Positions 1 to 8,204 of a stretch of DNA of 32,826 nt are shown here, in pieces; within the stretch, counting starts at the first letter, position 1; every line of letters begins with the position of its first letter. A model generated the notes under the pieces. It was not told the origin of the DNA and ran no database searches. It saw nothing but the letters and a program-made list of their open reading frames with translations. A program made the translations under genes and the position numbers. This stretch comes from Candidatus Erabacter solicola. GTDB lineage: Bacteria; Vulcanimicrobiota; Vulcanimicrobiia; Vulcanimicrobiales; Vulcanimicrobiaceae. The DNA lies in the NCBI GenBank assembly GCA_003136895.1, contig PLDY01000089.1, positions 1 through 32,826 of the forward strand. The letters are read 5' to 3'.

Positions 1-366
<366 letters not shown>

Positions 367-467
367 TACGCATCGCTGTCGTTTAACACTTGAAGGTTCT
401 TCTCTGTGCAGCTTTCCGTTGCGCGTCGCTATTTGAGCTCAGGCTCGCGGGCGCATCGGGATCAAGT

Positions 468-586
468 TTCTGGCGCCGATAGCGGCGGGGCACCACCCGT
501 TCCCATCCCGAACACGGCAGTTAAGACCGTCAGCGCCGATGGTAGTCGGACCGCAGGGTCCCTCGAGAGTAGGACAGTGCCAGATT
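468..586 (+). rRNA. rrf: 5S ribosomal RNA
   Basis: The terminal helix TCTGGC (469-474) pairs with GCCAGA (579-584). Conserved 5S internal sequence is present: CCCATCCCGAACACGG near 505-520, CGCCGATGGTAGT near 534-546, and GAGAGTAGG before the closing strand. The length of about 117 nt is normal. It sits about 100 nt after the 23S end in the same orientation, so it belongs to the same operon. No tRNA is visible in the spacer. Confidence 0.96.
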
Positions 587-593
587 GATAGAA

Positions 594-629
594 AGAACCC
601 GCCCGACAGAAATGCCGGCGGGTTTTTCC
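594..629 (+). terminator. Rho-independent terminator of the rRNA operon
   Basis: AACCCGCC (596-603) pairs perfectly with GGCGGGTT (617-624), and the second arm runs into a T-rich tail (623-627). It lies about 10 nt after the 5S gene and is the natural end of the rRNA transcript. Confidence 0.9.
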
Positions 630-685
630 TTTGTTCAAATGGGCGCGGCGCGACGCGTCGAGAAGCGAATGATTCGGCATGGCGA

Positions 686-698
686 TTGACGGGTAGCC
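686..698 (+). repeat. IS left terminal inverted repeat
   Basis: TTGACGGGTAGCC, an exact reverse complement of 1877-1889. It lies upstream of orfA at the distance expected for an IS3-family left end. Confidence 0.8.
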
Positions 699-759
699 TG
701 AAAAGTATTCCAAAAATAGGTGCGGAATCCTGAGGCTCTGGCCTCGAAGGAGACCGCTC

Positions 760-1026
760 GTGAGAAAATCCCGGTTCACCGAAGCGCAGATCGTCGGCAT
801 CCTCAAGCAGCACGAGGCCGGCATGGGCACCAAGGAGCTCTGCCGACAGCACGGCTTCAGCGTGACGACGTTCTACAAGTGGAAAAGCAAGTTCGGCGGC
901 ATGGAAGTCAGCGACGTCGCGAAGATGCGGGCGCTCGAGGACGAGAATCGCCGGCTCAAGCGGATCGTGGCCGATCAGGTGCTGCATATCGACACGCTCA
1001 AGATCGCCGCCTCGGGAAACTTCTAA
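760..1026 (+). CDS. IS3-family transposase OrfA (helix-turn-helix subunit)
   Basis: 88 aa. It starts at GTG 760, preceded by an AGGAG ribosome binding site at 748-752. The N-terminus ([15 protein letters not shown]) and the block [22 protein letters not shown] form the IS3 OrfA helix-turn-helix that binds the terminal repeats. The heptad-rich [12 protein letters not shown] segment at about residues 65-76 is the usual leucine-zipper oligomerisation region. The family makes OrfA alone as a regulator and an OrfAB fusion as the active transposase. The end of this gene overlaps orfB in the -1 frame, and a slippery heptamer lies one codon before its stop. The sequence looks intact. Confidence 0.93.
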   Translation: MRKSRFTEAQIVGILKQHEAGMGTKELCRQHGFSVTTFYKWKSKFGGMEVSDVAKMRALEDENRRLKRIVADQVLHIDTLKIAASGNF

Positions 1027-1078
1027 CGCCTGCACAGAAACGTCGAGTCGTGCAGGCGGCCCGAGAACAGCTCGACGT
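1014..1078 (+). promoter_or_regulatory. Programmed -1 frameshift signal: slippery heptamer plus predicted pseudoknot
   Basis: In the orfA frame the bases G GGA AAC (1014-1020) form a canonical X XXY YYZ heptamer. After a 6-nt spacer comes a 9-bp perfect stem, CGCCTGCAC (1027-1035) with GTGCAGGCG (1050-1058). Eight loop bases, ACGTCGAG (1040-1047), are exactly complementary to CTCGACGT (1071-1078), which would give an H-type pseudoknot. The shift direction joins orfA to orfB. The pairing was found by eye; no folding energy was computed. Confidence 0.85.
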
Positions 1079-1871
1079 CACCGAACGCCAAGCATGCCGT
1101 TACGTCGGCGCAAACCGACGCATGATTCGTTATGTGCGAATCCCGAAAGACGACGCCGAGCTGCGTTCTCGGCTTGAGGAACTGGCCGCCGAGCGTCGGC
1201 GATTCGGCTTTCGGCGGCTGGCGGTGCTCTTGCGCCGAGAAGGCGTCGTGGTCAACATCAAGCGCGTCCTACGGATCTACCGCGAGGCCAATCTTCAAGT
1301 CCGCAAGCGGGTAAAACGGCGCGTCGCGCTGGGCCGAGGCACTCCTAGGCCAGACGTCAATCGACTGAATCAGAGGTGGTCCTTGGATTTCGTGCACGAC
1401 TCGCTGAGTTCTGCTCGGCGCATCCGCACGCTGAATATCGTCGATGATTTCTCTCGAGAATGTTTGGCGATCGAGGTCGACACCTCGCTCTCCGGCCAGC
1501 GTGTGACGCGAACGCTCGACGCGATTGCCGGCGCTCGCGGTTATCCAGAGACTGTGGTTCTCGACAATGGCACGGAACTAACCAGCTTGGCCATGCTCTG
1601 CTGGGCTCGCGATCGACGCGTTCGCTTGCACTTCATCCAGCCTGGGAAGCCGACTCAGAACGCGTTCATCGAAAGTTTCAACGGTCGCTTTCGCGACGAA
1701 TGCCTCAACGAACACGAGTTCTCGACCCTCGCCGAAGCGCGCGACATCATCGAAGACTGGCGGCTTGACTACAACGCAAATCGGCCACACCGATCCCTCA
1801 AAAACCAAACGCCCGAGGAGTTCGTCCGCGGGTTGCAAAGCACCCCACCTCTGCACTTATCAGCGGCATAA
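1020..1871 (+). CDS. IS3-family transposase OrfB (DDE integrase), expressed as OrfAB by -1 frameshift
   Basis: About 283 aa after the shift. It carries the rve-type DDE catalytic core: first Asp in WSLDFVHD, second in VVLDNGTE, and Glu in [16 protein letters not shown]. Exactly 35 residues separate the second Asp from the Glu, the DD(35)E spacing of IS3 transposases. The C-terminal [18 protein letters not shown] block is also typical. An HTH_21-like region ([17 protein letters not shown]) precedes the core. An in-frame GTG at 1050 could give a stand-alone OrfB, but it has no clear ribosome binding site. The frame is open to the TAA at 1869-1871, six bases before the right repeat, so the element may still be active. 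Confidence 0.93.
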   Translation, partial: LLTPAQKRRVVQAAREQLDVTERQACRYVGANRRMIRYVRIPKDDAELRSRLEELAAERRRFGFRRLAVLLRREGVVVNIKRVLRIYREANLQVRKRVKRRVALGRGTPRPDVNRLNQRWSLDFVHDSLSSARRIRTLNIVDDFSRECLAIEVDTSLSGQRVTRTLDAIAGARGYPETVVLDNGTELTSLAMLCWARDRRVRLHFIQPGKPTQNAFIESFNGRFRDECLNEHEFSTLAEARDIIEDWRLDYNANRPHRSLKNQTPEEFVRGLQSTPPLHLSAA

Positions 1872-1876
1872 CTTGG

Positions 1877-1889
1877 GGCTACCCGTCAA
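1877..1889 (-). repeat. IS right terminal inverted repeat
   Basis: GGCTACCCGTCAA, an exact reverse complement of 686-698, six bases after the orfB stop codon. The 140 bp from here to 2030 contain no gene that I can support. Confidence 0.8.
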
Positions 1890-2030
1890 AGTGTCCAGCT
1901 CCGGCGGGGGTCACTCCAATGCTGCGAACGTCAACGAGCCAACGGATTCCGGCGCCAAGGAGCAGCTCGACGAATTTCTCTGCCGAAAGCGTACCGTGCC
2001 CGATCGTGAAGATCGGCCGGCTAGCGCTCT

Positions 2031-3008
2031 TCAAGCGCGTGGCTGAAGTCTGTCGAGGAGCACCTGCGTCGCGTTAGCATCCTTGATGTTGCCCTTAGCG
2101 TTGTAGAGCGCGATGGCTTTCTTGAAGTCGTCGATGGCGCCTGAGGTATCTTGCGACGCGGCGCGGATCTCGCCGCGGAGGCGGAAACCGTCGCCGTCAT
2201 CGAGGGCCGTCTTGATGTACGCCTCCGCGTCCTGCATGGCAAGCGCGTTCTTGTCGAGCGCGTGAAGTGCGTAGCCCCGGTAGTAATACGCGCCGGTCTG
2301 CGACGGTGAAATCTCTATGACCGTGTTCAGATCGGCGACACCATCGGTCCAGCGTTTGTCGGTAAGCGCGAACATCGCTCTCCAGTAAAACGCGCGAGCG
2401 TAGCGTGACTGGAGCTTGATCGCGGCATTGCAGTCGGCGATGCCGTGCACGGCGTCGTTCGTCTGCCAATAGGATCGGCAGCGTCCGACAAAGGCTCCTG
2501 CGTACTCTGAATCGATCGAGACGGCGCGGCTATAATCGCGAATTGCCGACGCGTTATCGTCGAGGTCGTAGTAGACGTCGCCGCGATTCTTGAACCCAGT
2601 TGAGTCCGTCGCATCGAGCTGGACGGCGCGATTGCAATCGTCGAGCGCGCCGGCGAGATCCTGGAGCGTCCGCCTCGTATCGCAGCGCGTCGCATACGCA
2701 TACGCATAGCCGGGTGCAAGGACGATGGCCTTATCGTAATCAGTCAACGCCCCCCGGTCGTCGTCGAGCGAGGCCTTCGCATCTCCGCGTAAGACATAGG
2801 CGCGCGGCGATGGGCTCAGTGCGATCGCGCGATCGAGCAATGCGATCGCCTCTTTATACTTGTGGATATCGAAGAGACCGCGTGCGCGGCCGAGAAGGCT
2901 CTCGGCGCTCTCCGTGCCCGTGTTCGGCGGAGCCTGCGCGTGCGCGCCTAGAGACGGCGCGGAAGCGAGGAAAATGAGCGCGGCAAGGGCTGTTATTAAG
3001 AAGCGCAT
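2031..3008 (-). CDS. Exported TPR-repeat protein
   Basis: 325 aa. Residues 1-25 (MRFLITALAALIFLASAPSL then an AHAQA end) form a typical Sec signal peptide, so the protein should be periplasmic or extracellular. The rest is about eight degenerate 34-residue tetratricopeptide repeats. Recurring signatures are A-Y-x-x-R-G-D-A, G-A-L-x-D-Y-x-K-A-I and A-I-x-D-x-x-K-A-I-A-L. TPRs are protein-interaction scaffolds, and no catalytic domain is present. It is co-directional with, and 75 bp downstream of, the phosphoesterase gene, so the two could share a transcript. A GGCGGG/CCCGCC hairpin at 3060-3073, without a T tract, lies between them. The binding partner is unknown. Confidence 0.85.
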   Translation of the reverse strand: MRFLITALAALIFLASAPSLGAHAQAPPNTGTESAESLLGRARGLFDIHKYKEAIALLDRAIALSPSPRAYVLRGDAKASLDDDRGALTDYDKAIVLAPGYAYAYATRCDTRRTLQDLAGALDDCNRAVQLDATDSTGFKNRGDVYYDLDDNASAIRDYSRAVSIDSEYAGAFVGRCRSYWQTNDAVHGIADCNAAIKLQSRYARAFYWRAMFALTDKRWTDGVADLNTVIEISPSQTGAYYYRGYALHALDKNALAMQDAEAYIKTALDDGDGFRLRGEIRAASQDTSGAIDDFKKAIALYNAKGNIKDANATQVLLDRLQPRA

Positions 3009-3083
3009 TCGCGGTACCCATCTGCGGAGAAGAGCTGCCCGACTGCTTCGTTCAGGAGAGGCGGGAACCCGCCAGGCGAGCTT

Positions 3084-4517
3084 CTAGCTACCGTTCCAGA
3101 CCATGCCGTTGGGAAGAATTTCGGGTGGGCGCGGTGCCTGTGAGAAGTCGAAGTCGTTGCGCAGATCGCCGAGCTGCGTGGCGTTCTCGCGCACTCCAGG
3201 TCGTGTGTCGGGCCGGCCGTCGGTTTTCGGATCGATGCGCGCGCCGCCCAGGAAATCGTCTTCGATGAACTTGACGTAGGCGTCGTGGCTCAAAGTTTGG
3301 TGATCGATGTAGCCGCGACGCGCGTACGGGCTGATTACAAGGCCGGGCACGCGGAGGCCGTACCCATCGGCGTCGACTGAGGGCGGCACGACGTGATCGT
3401 AGAATCCGCCCCAATCGTCCCAGGTAAGGAAGATCGCGGTGCTGTCCCAGTCGGGGCTTTGCATGATCGCATTGATCACTCCGGTGACGTAGGCTTGCCC
3501 GGCGCTGACCGGGCCCGGCGGATGTTCGCTGTACTTGTTGGCCGGCGTGAGCCAGACGACACTCGCGAGCGTACCATTTTTCGCGGAGGTGTAGAACATG
3601 CGCAAGTCCTGCACGTTCCGGAGTTCGCCGTCTTGCTTTACGGTGTCGAAAGATGGCAGCGGATTCCAGATTCCCGGCGTGTGGACGTCCTGGCGCCGCG
3701 GCGGGCATGCGGCCGCATCGTCGCGGCAATCCGGTTCGTCGCCGCCCATCACGTAGTACGCCCACGTCACCTTGTTCTTGTGGAGCAGGTACGTCAGATC
3801 CGTCCACGCATAGTCGGGCCGGCCGGGCTGGTTGACACGGTTTGCACGCCGGGCGCCAAAGTCGCGCGGAGGATCCGGACTCTGCACTTCGGCGACGCAA
3901 CTCATCGGATCGCCGAGGCGCGCGCACTTCGCCGACCACTCGGAGACCATGTACAGATGCTGCGGAAGACTCCACGACGAGTTCGGTTCAAATAACCGAT
4001 CTTGTAAGACGAAGTCGCGAGCATAATGCCAGTAATTCGGCAGTTCGCGTTCGTCGTGGTAGCCCATGACGTCGCCGCCGCCGCAGTTCGGGTCGTCGGT
4101 GCCGGCGCAGTTCTTCCGCCCGCCCGCTGCCGAGACGAGAAAGCCGTCCATCTTGCCGCCGTCAATATCTCCGATCGCATTCTTGTGGCCGTGAGGCCCT
4201 CCGCGATTGACATTATTGCCGTCGTGGAACGGTTTGACGCAGGCGCCCTTTCCGTCGGGAGCGCAGCTCGCGGGCACGCCGCTCTTCGTCGGTATGCCGT
4301 CGGCGCCGGGATAGGTGCCGAAGTAGGAATCGAACGAGCGATTCTCTTGCATGATGATGACGACGTGCTTGATCTTGTGGATGCCATCGCCATCCTGCGC
4401 GCCGGCACCGCCCGAGTGGAAGCTCGAGTAAAATACGATCGCCCCCGCGGCGGCGATCACCCCTAAGACGGTCGGGATCAGGCGATAGAGACCGAGCATG
4501 ATGTTCTTGTACCGCAT
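3084..4517 (-). CDS. Phosphoesterase of the phospholipase C / acid phosphatase AcpA superfamily, membrane-anchored
   Basis: 477 aa. Residues about 8-30 ([20 protein letters not shown]) form a signal anchor or uncleaved signal peptide, placing the enzyme outside the cytoplasmic membrane. The family opening [20 protein letters not shown] follows at about residues 48-67. In AcpA-type enzymes its Glu-Asn pair binds metal. The C-terminal [12 protein letters not shown] provides the paired Asp ligands. [17 protein letters not shown] in the middle is a plausible nucleophile Ser region. The family hydrolyses phosphate mono- or diesters, including phospholipids. I cannot tell phospholipase from phosphatase here. 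The likely role is phosphate scavenging or lipid turnover, by inference. Confidence 0.88.
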   Translation of the reverse strand: MRYKNIMLGLYRLIPTVLGVIAAAGAIVFYSSFHSGGAGAQDGDGIHKIKHVVIIMQENRSFDSYFGTYPGADGIPTKSGVPASCAPDGKGACVKPFHDGNNVNRGGPHGHKNAIGDIDGGKMDGFLVSAAGGRKNCAGTDDPNCGGGDVMGYHDERELPNYWHYARDFVLQDRLFEPNSSWSLPQHLYMVSEWSAKCARLGDPMSCVAEVQSPDPPRDFGARRANRVNQPGRPDYAWTDLTYLLHKNKVTWAYYVMGGDEPDCRDDAAACPPRRQDVHTPGIWNPLPSFDTVKQDGELRNVQDLRMFYTSAKNGTLASVVWLTPANKYSEHPPGPVSAGQAYVTGVINAIMQSPDWDSTAIFLTWDDWGGFYDHVVPPSVDADGYGLRVPGLVISPYARRGYIDHQTLSHDAYVKFIEDDFLGGARIDPKTDGRPDTRPGVRENATQLGDLRNDFDFSQAPRPPEILPNGMVWNGS

Positions 4518-4688
4518 TTCGATGCCTCGGCGCCCTGAACTCCGGATTAGAACTGCGGGGGAGCGCAGGCAGGTGCCGGGGACTGCCGCCGTGGTAGAAT
4601 GGACGCAATCGAGCCCGCCGCAAGCCCGGAGCCGTCCGCGAACGGCGCACTGGGACGAGCGGTGGGCCCAAAGTGAAGGGTTATCTAC

Positions 4689-5258
4689 GTGTCTCGATCT
4701 GCATGGGCGTTGCTCGCGCTTGTGTCCGCCGTAGTGGGCGTGGCTTGGTGGTGGCTATCGCGCCGGCCCGAGCCCGAACCACGCGTCGAACCGCGCGCCG
4801 AACCTAGACCCGAACCACGCGCGGAACCCAGACCCGAACCGCCTCTTCGGCGTGCGCAAGGTCGCGACGCGATCAAGGCGACGATCGACCGGGCAAATGC
4901 CGAATGTCTCTCCGCCCTCGAGCGCGGCGACGCGCACGCGTACGCGCAACACTTCGCCGAGGACGGGATCTCGTTGCCAGGTCACGGACCGATGGTTGTA
5001 GGCCGGCCGGCGATTGAAGAAGCGATGTCCGACGCCTTCAGCCGCATTCGGTTCGAGCAAGCTGAGAGTCGCACGCTCGATACGCGCTACCAGGGAGAGA
5101 CCGCGTACGAAACCGGCGCGTACAAGTTTGTCGTAAAACCGCTCGGGAAAGGCCGCAAGCAGGCGCAGACCGGCCGCTACTTCGTCGTTTGGAAACTCGT
5201 CGGCGGCCAATGGAAGATCGCCGTCGACGCCGCTCAGCCGGGTGCGCCGGCCGAGTAG
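4689..5258 (+). CDS. Membrane-anchored NTF2-like (SnoaL/DUF4440-type) protein with Pro-Glu-Arg linker
   Basis: 189 aa from GTG 4689, with GAAGG about 8 nt upstream. Residues about 5-24 ([19 protein letters not shown]) form one membrane helix. Residues about 26-55 are a low-complexity run of PEPR/AEPR units, probably a stiff spacer. The rest matches the NTF2/DUF4440 fold: an N-terminal helix ([20 protein letters not shown]), then [28 protein letters not shown], and a terminal strand pair ([14 protein letters not shown]). Such domains bind small ligands or act as weak enzymes; the ligand is unknown. A TAGAAT -10-like box lies at about 4592-4597. The 3' end overlaps the convergent cyclase gene by 25 bp, so no terminator separates them. 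Confidence 0.75.
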   Translation: MSRSAWALLALVSAVVGVAWWWLSRRPEPEPRVEPRAEPRPEPRAEPRPEPPLRRAQGRDAIKATIDRANAECLSALERGDAHAYAQHFAEDGISLPGHGPMVVGRPAIEEAMSDAFSRIRFEQAESRTLDTRYQGETAYETGAYKFVVKPLGKGRKQAQTGRYFVVWKLVGGQWKIAVDAAQPGAPAE

Positions 5259-6292
5259 AACGCGAAGCCGTTCTTGCCGGCCGCCTTTACCGAGTACAGC
5301 GCTAAGTCTGCGGCGTGAATTACGCCATCGGCTTGATCGGCGTCGAATGGATACAAAGCGACGCCGATGGAGCAGCGCAACCCGTCGCGACGCAACGCAG
5401 CCGAAAGTCGCCGAACGCACTGCCGCGCGAGACTCGCGTCCGTATCAATAAGCAACACTGCGAATTCGTCGCCGGCGATGCGCGCCACCACATCTATCTC
5501 GCGACATGACGTTCGAAGCGTCGCCGAGAGCTTGCGTAGCGTGCGATCCCCAAGCGAGTGGCCTCCGGCGTCGTTAACCTTCTTCAGATCATCGAGGTCT
5601 ATTATTACGATCGCGAGCGGTTTCGAGTCGCGGCTGCTCGACTCGATCTCGCGCTGCACACGCTCGTCGAAGGCGCGTCGGTTCAAGAGGCCGGTGAGGA
5701 AGTCTCGGCTTGCGAGCTCCTGAGCTTGGCAGAAGAGAAGACCGTTCTGCAATGCCACCGTCGCTACGTCTGCCAGCAATTCGACGAGTTGCGCCTCCCA
5801 AACGCGTGGCGCAGGTGCCGCATGACCATCGGCGTACAGATATCCGAACGCGTCGTGTTCATTTGCTAGTTCTATAAAAACATACCAACCGCGAACATCG
5901 ACGACCGGCGCGCATAGATCTCCGGCGAGTCCTAGGAGCGCTTCGGGCGGCTCTCCCGACGGACGGCGCCGAGAGACTGCGTAGGCGCCTTCACCCTGCG
6001 AACTGGTTGGCTCGAGCGTATCGAGCCGGTCGATTTGCCAGCGCGCGACGAGAGAATGTTCGGAGCACGCGAAGTACACCGCTCGTTCAAACCCCAGCGG
6101 ATCGAGAGCCGCGTGCAGCAGTTTCGCCACGATATCGTCGGGTTGGCGCGCAAGCATCACTCGAGTGAATGCTCTGGTGAGGTCGCTTAGAACGTGTGCA
6201 CGAGACTGAGCCTCGTTGTACTTTCGTTCCAGATCCAAAATGCGCTGCAGCGCGTTCGCGAGCTCCACCGTAGGCTGGGAACGATCGATCAC
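5234..6292 (-). CDS. GGDEF-domain diguanylate cyclase, last gene of the pilus operon
   Basis: 352 aa. A coiled coil (about residues 10-35) leads into a GAF-like sensory region (about 40-190). The GGDEF domain starts at SRDFLTGLLNRRAF. The catalytic loop reads R-I-AGDEF; AGDEF variants are often active. The inhibitory I-site R-x-x-D (REID) lies five residues upstream, as it should. IVIIDLDDLKKVND holds the metal-binding Asp, and CSIGVALYP is the usual C-terminal signature. It is therefore predicted to make c-di-GMP from two GTP with product inhibition. It starts with GTG overlapping the pilT-like gene stop (GTGA). C-di-GMP controls pilus extension in other bacteria, so a role in this pilus is likely but inferred. 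Confidence 0.9.
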   Translation of the reverse strand: MIDRSQPTVELANALQRILDLERKYNEAQSRAHVLSDLTRAFTRVMLARQPDDIVAKLLHAALDPLGFERAVYFACSEHSLVARWQIDRLDTLEPTSSQGEGAYAVSRRRPSGEPPEALLGLAGDLCAPVVDVRGWYVFIELANEHDAFGYLYADGHAAPAPRVWEAQLVELLADVATVALQNGLLFCQAQELASRDFLTGLLNRRAFDERVQREIESSSRDSKPLAIVIIDLDDLKKVNDAGGHSLGDRTLRKLSATLRTSCREIDVVARIAGDEFAVLLIDTDASLARQCVRRLSAALRRDGLRCSIGVALYPFDADQADGVIHAADLALYSVKAAGKNGFAFYSAGAPG

Positions 6293-7383
6293 GCGCGGCG
6301 CTTTGCCTGAAGCGTAAGTTCGCGCAGCTCCTCAGGATACAACGTTTCCGCGCTAGCGATGTTAGCATCTATCTCCCCAGCTGCGACGAGTTCAGCCAGA
6401 TGCGCTTCGAGCGTTTGTGCCCCGTCTTTGCGGGAGCTCGCTAGGGTCGAATGTAGTTGATGCGAGGCCCCATCTCGGATCAAGCGCCGGACGGCGTCGG
6501 TCGCGAGCAATATCTCTGCCGCCGGTTGAAATCCGCCAGCCCGGGACGGGAGAAGACGCAGCGCGAGAATTGCGCGTAACGTCTCAGCGAGACGTGCGCG
6601 GATTCGCTCCTGCTCCTCAGTAGGGAATAATCCGACGATGCGGTTCACAGCATGGGTCGATTCCGATGGGGTGTGCAGAGCGGCGAGAACGAGATGTCCG
6701 GCTTCGGCCGCCCGCAAGGCTGCCGCGGTCGTATCGATGCCTTGCAAGTCTGCGATGAAAAGCAGGTCCGGGTCGGCTCGAAGCGCGCCCTGCACGCCAG
6801 CAGCGAATGTCGCCACATCGCGCCCGACCTCATATTGAGTCACGACGGACTTGTCCCAGCGGTGGCGATGTTCCACCGGAGCCTCGAGGGTGACGATGTG
6901 GCGCCGATCCGATTCGTTGACTCGCTGAATGAGTGCGGCCGCAGTTGTCGACTTTCCGCAGCCGGGTGGCCCCACGATGAGAACCAATCCCGATCGAAAT
7001 CGGATGAAACTCTCGACGACAGCCGGAAGTCGAAGTGAGTCCAGGTCGGACACCGACTTTGCCAGCAATCGGATCGCGAGACGAGAGCCATGGGAACCGC
7101 GGGATGCATGAATGCGGATCGCACCGACATCGCTATCCGCGTATGCGGCATCGGCGATTCCAATCTTTTCGAAGCGGGCGCGAGACAGACGATCGAGTGC
7201 CAGTTCCAAGAAGGCCTCGACGTCGCTCCCATCGATGCTTGCCGCTGCGATTCGCTCCATCGCGGTAAAGATTCGAAAGGCGACACCCTCGGCTGGATCG
7301 ATGTGTACGTCCGAAGCGCATCGCGCGCGCGCCTGCGCGATACAATGGAGAATGCGTGCGCCCCCGCGCAAGGGATCGCTCAC
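6289..7383 (-). CDS. Divergent PilT/PilU-like pilus ATPase
   Basis: 364 aa, starting with GTG in a GTGA overlap. It has the PilT layout: an N-terminal PAS-like half and a RecA-like ATPase. The Walker A at residues 138-145 (GPPGCGKS) is intact, and the His box AGHLVLAALHT is present. Other motifs depart from PilT. The Asp box reads TLEAPVEH instead of TVEDPIEY. The Walker B reads DPDLLFIADLQG where PilT has DPD-x-x-x-VGE-x-RD, so the catalytic Glu is Asp and the following Arg-Asp is lost. The C-terminal ASRKDGAQTLE block matches PilT. A canonical pilT is present at 15575-16657, so this is a second, specialised copy. It may be a PilU-like accessory motor with weak or no ATPase activity. Confidence 0.87.
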   Translation of the reverse strand: MSDPLRGGARILHCIAQARARCASDVHIDPAEGVAFRIFTAMERIAAASIDGSDVEAFLELALDRLSRARFEKIGIADAAYADSDVGAIRIHASRGSHGSRLAIRLLAKSVSDLDSLRLPAVVESFIRFRSGLVLIVGPPGCGKSTTAAALIQRVNESDRRHIVTLEAPVEHRHRWDKSVVTQYEVGRDVATFAAGVQGALRADPDLLFIADLQGIDTTAAALRAAEAGHLVLAALHTPSESTHAVNRIVGLFPTEEQERIRARLAETLRAILALRLLPSRAGGFQPAAEILLATDAVRRLIRDGASHQLHSTLASSRKDGAQTLEAHLAELVAAGEIDANIASAETLYPEELRELTLQAKRRA

Positions 7384-8192
7384 TCTAGGGCGCCGGCGAG
7401 CAAAGCCAAAATGGTCGTAAGGCGGCCTGCATCCATGTGCGGCGACAAGGACTCAACGAGGTCGCGCCGGCGGCGGCTAGCTGCGTACGCTAGGGCCGCC
7501 TTCGCTGCTAGCGCCTCGACGCGGTCATCGAATGCCACGATAAGGTCATGCCGACATGCGGACTGCACGAGCCCATCGATCGCAAGAGTGCGCTCCGCGT
7601 CGTTTTCGGCGCGTAAAGCTTGCCGAAAAACGTCCGGACCCTCCGGATAGTTGTCGGCGATGAATGCCCTGAGTACGGCTAGCCGCTGAGCCCCGTTTTC
7701 TTCCTTATAGGCGCGGGCCAGCAGAGGGCCGTACTCGATCTTCGAACTTGCCCGCAGCTCCTCGAGAAGACCCAAACGCTCCGCAGCCGAGCGTGCGCGC
7801 GAATTGCCATCGTACAAGGCGGGCCAGGTTATCGACTCCCGACGGCGCAGACGCTTTCGAGTCAGCGGAATGACGCGCTCGGCGTCCAGGTCAACGTGCG
7901 CGATGCCGAAGGAACTACCCCCTGCTGCGCTGATTGGCGAGAGAGACTGGCCTACATCGGGAACGTTTGAACTATCTGTGTTTTGAGGGATTCCGGGCTG
8001 CGCCGACGCGGCGGGCGCCACATACGCGTCGATGAAAGGTGTTTCAGATTCTGCGGGATTGTCCGTGCTGCCCTCACTCGGAATGAGGATGCTCACATAC
8101 TCAGCAAAGTGTTGATCGTTTGCGGCAGGGGCCTCCGGAGAGCCCAGAACTGCGCTCGCCGCTTTGAAGAGTTCCTCGAACCAGTCGCGCAT
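7380..8192 (-). CDS. Unrecognised pilus-operon protein with alpha-helical repeat C-terminus
   Basis: 270 aa; I recognise no family. There is no signal peptide or membrane helix, so it should be cytoplasmic. Residues 1-20 form an amphipathic helix (MRDWFEELFKAASAVLG). About 25-130 is low-complexity Ser/Pro/Ala-rich and probably disordered. About 135-270 is entirely helical, with repeated pairs such as AAERLGLLEELRASS, AQRLAVLRAFIADNYPEG and AERTLAIDGLVQSA, resembling HEAT repeats. It overlaps the downstream pilT-like gene by GTGA and starts 12 bp after the preceding unknown gene stops, so it is made with the pilus machine. It could be an adaptor for the divergent ATPase; that is inference. Confidence 0.72.
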   Translation of the reverse strand: MRDWFEELFKAASAVLGSPEAPAANDQHFAEYVSILIPSEGSTDNPAESETPFIDAYVAPAASAQPGIPQNTDSSNVPDVGQSLSPISAAGGSSFGIAHVDLDAERVIPLTRKRLRRRESITWPALYDGNSRARSAAERLGLLEELRASSKIEYGPLLARAYKEENGAQRLAVLRAFIADNYPEGPDVFRQALRAENDAERTLAIDGLVQSACRHDLIVAFDDRVEALAAKAALAYAASRRRRDLVESLSPHMDAGRLTTILALLAGALE

Positions 8193-8204
8193 CGGGACTG
8201 AATC

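Larger units (their letters stand above)
686..1889 (+). mobile_element. IS3-family insertion sequence (IS407/IS51-like), about 1.2 kb
   Basis: The element is bounded by a perfect 13-bp inverted repeat, TTGACGGGTAGCC at 686-698 and its complement at 1877-1889. Trimmed by one base on each side it would have the TG...CA ends common in IS3 elements. Inside are orfA and orfB in overlapping frames, as expected for the family. The length of about 1.2 kb is normal. No flanking target duplication is seen: the left flank ends GCGA or GCGAT and the right flank starts with A-rich sequence. The exact tips are therefore uncertain, or the duplication has decayed. It inserted just downstream of the rRNA terminator. 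Confidence 0.88.

Noticed and set aside
720-1019. Upstream part of the long orfB frame as an independent start
   Set aside because: It is Arg-rich antiphase sequence over orfA. The real OrfB is reached by the -1 slip at 1014-1020.
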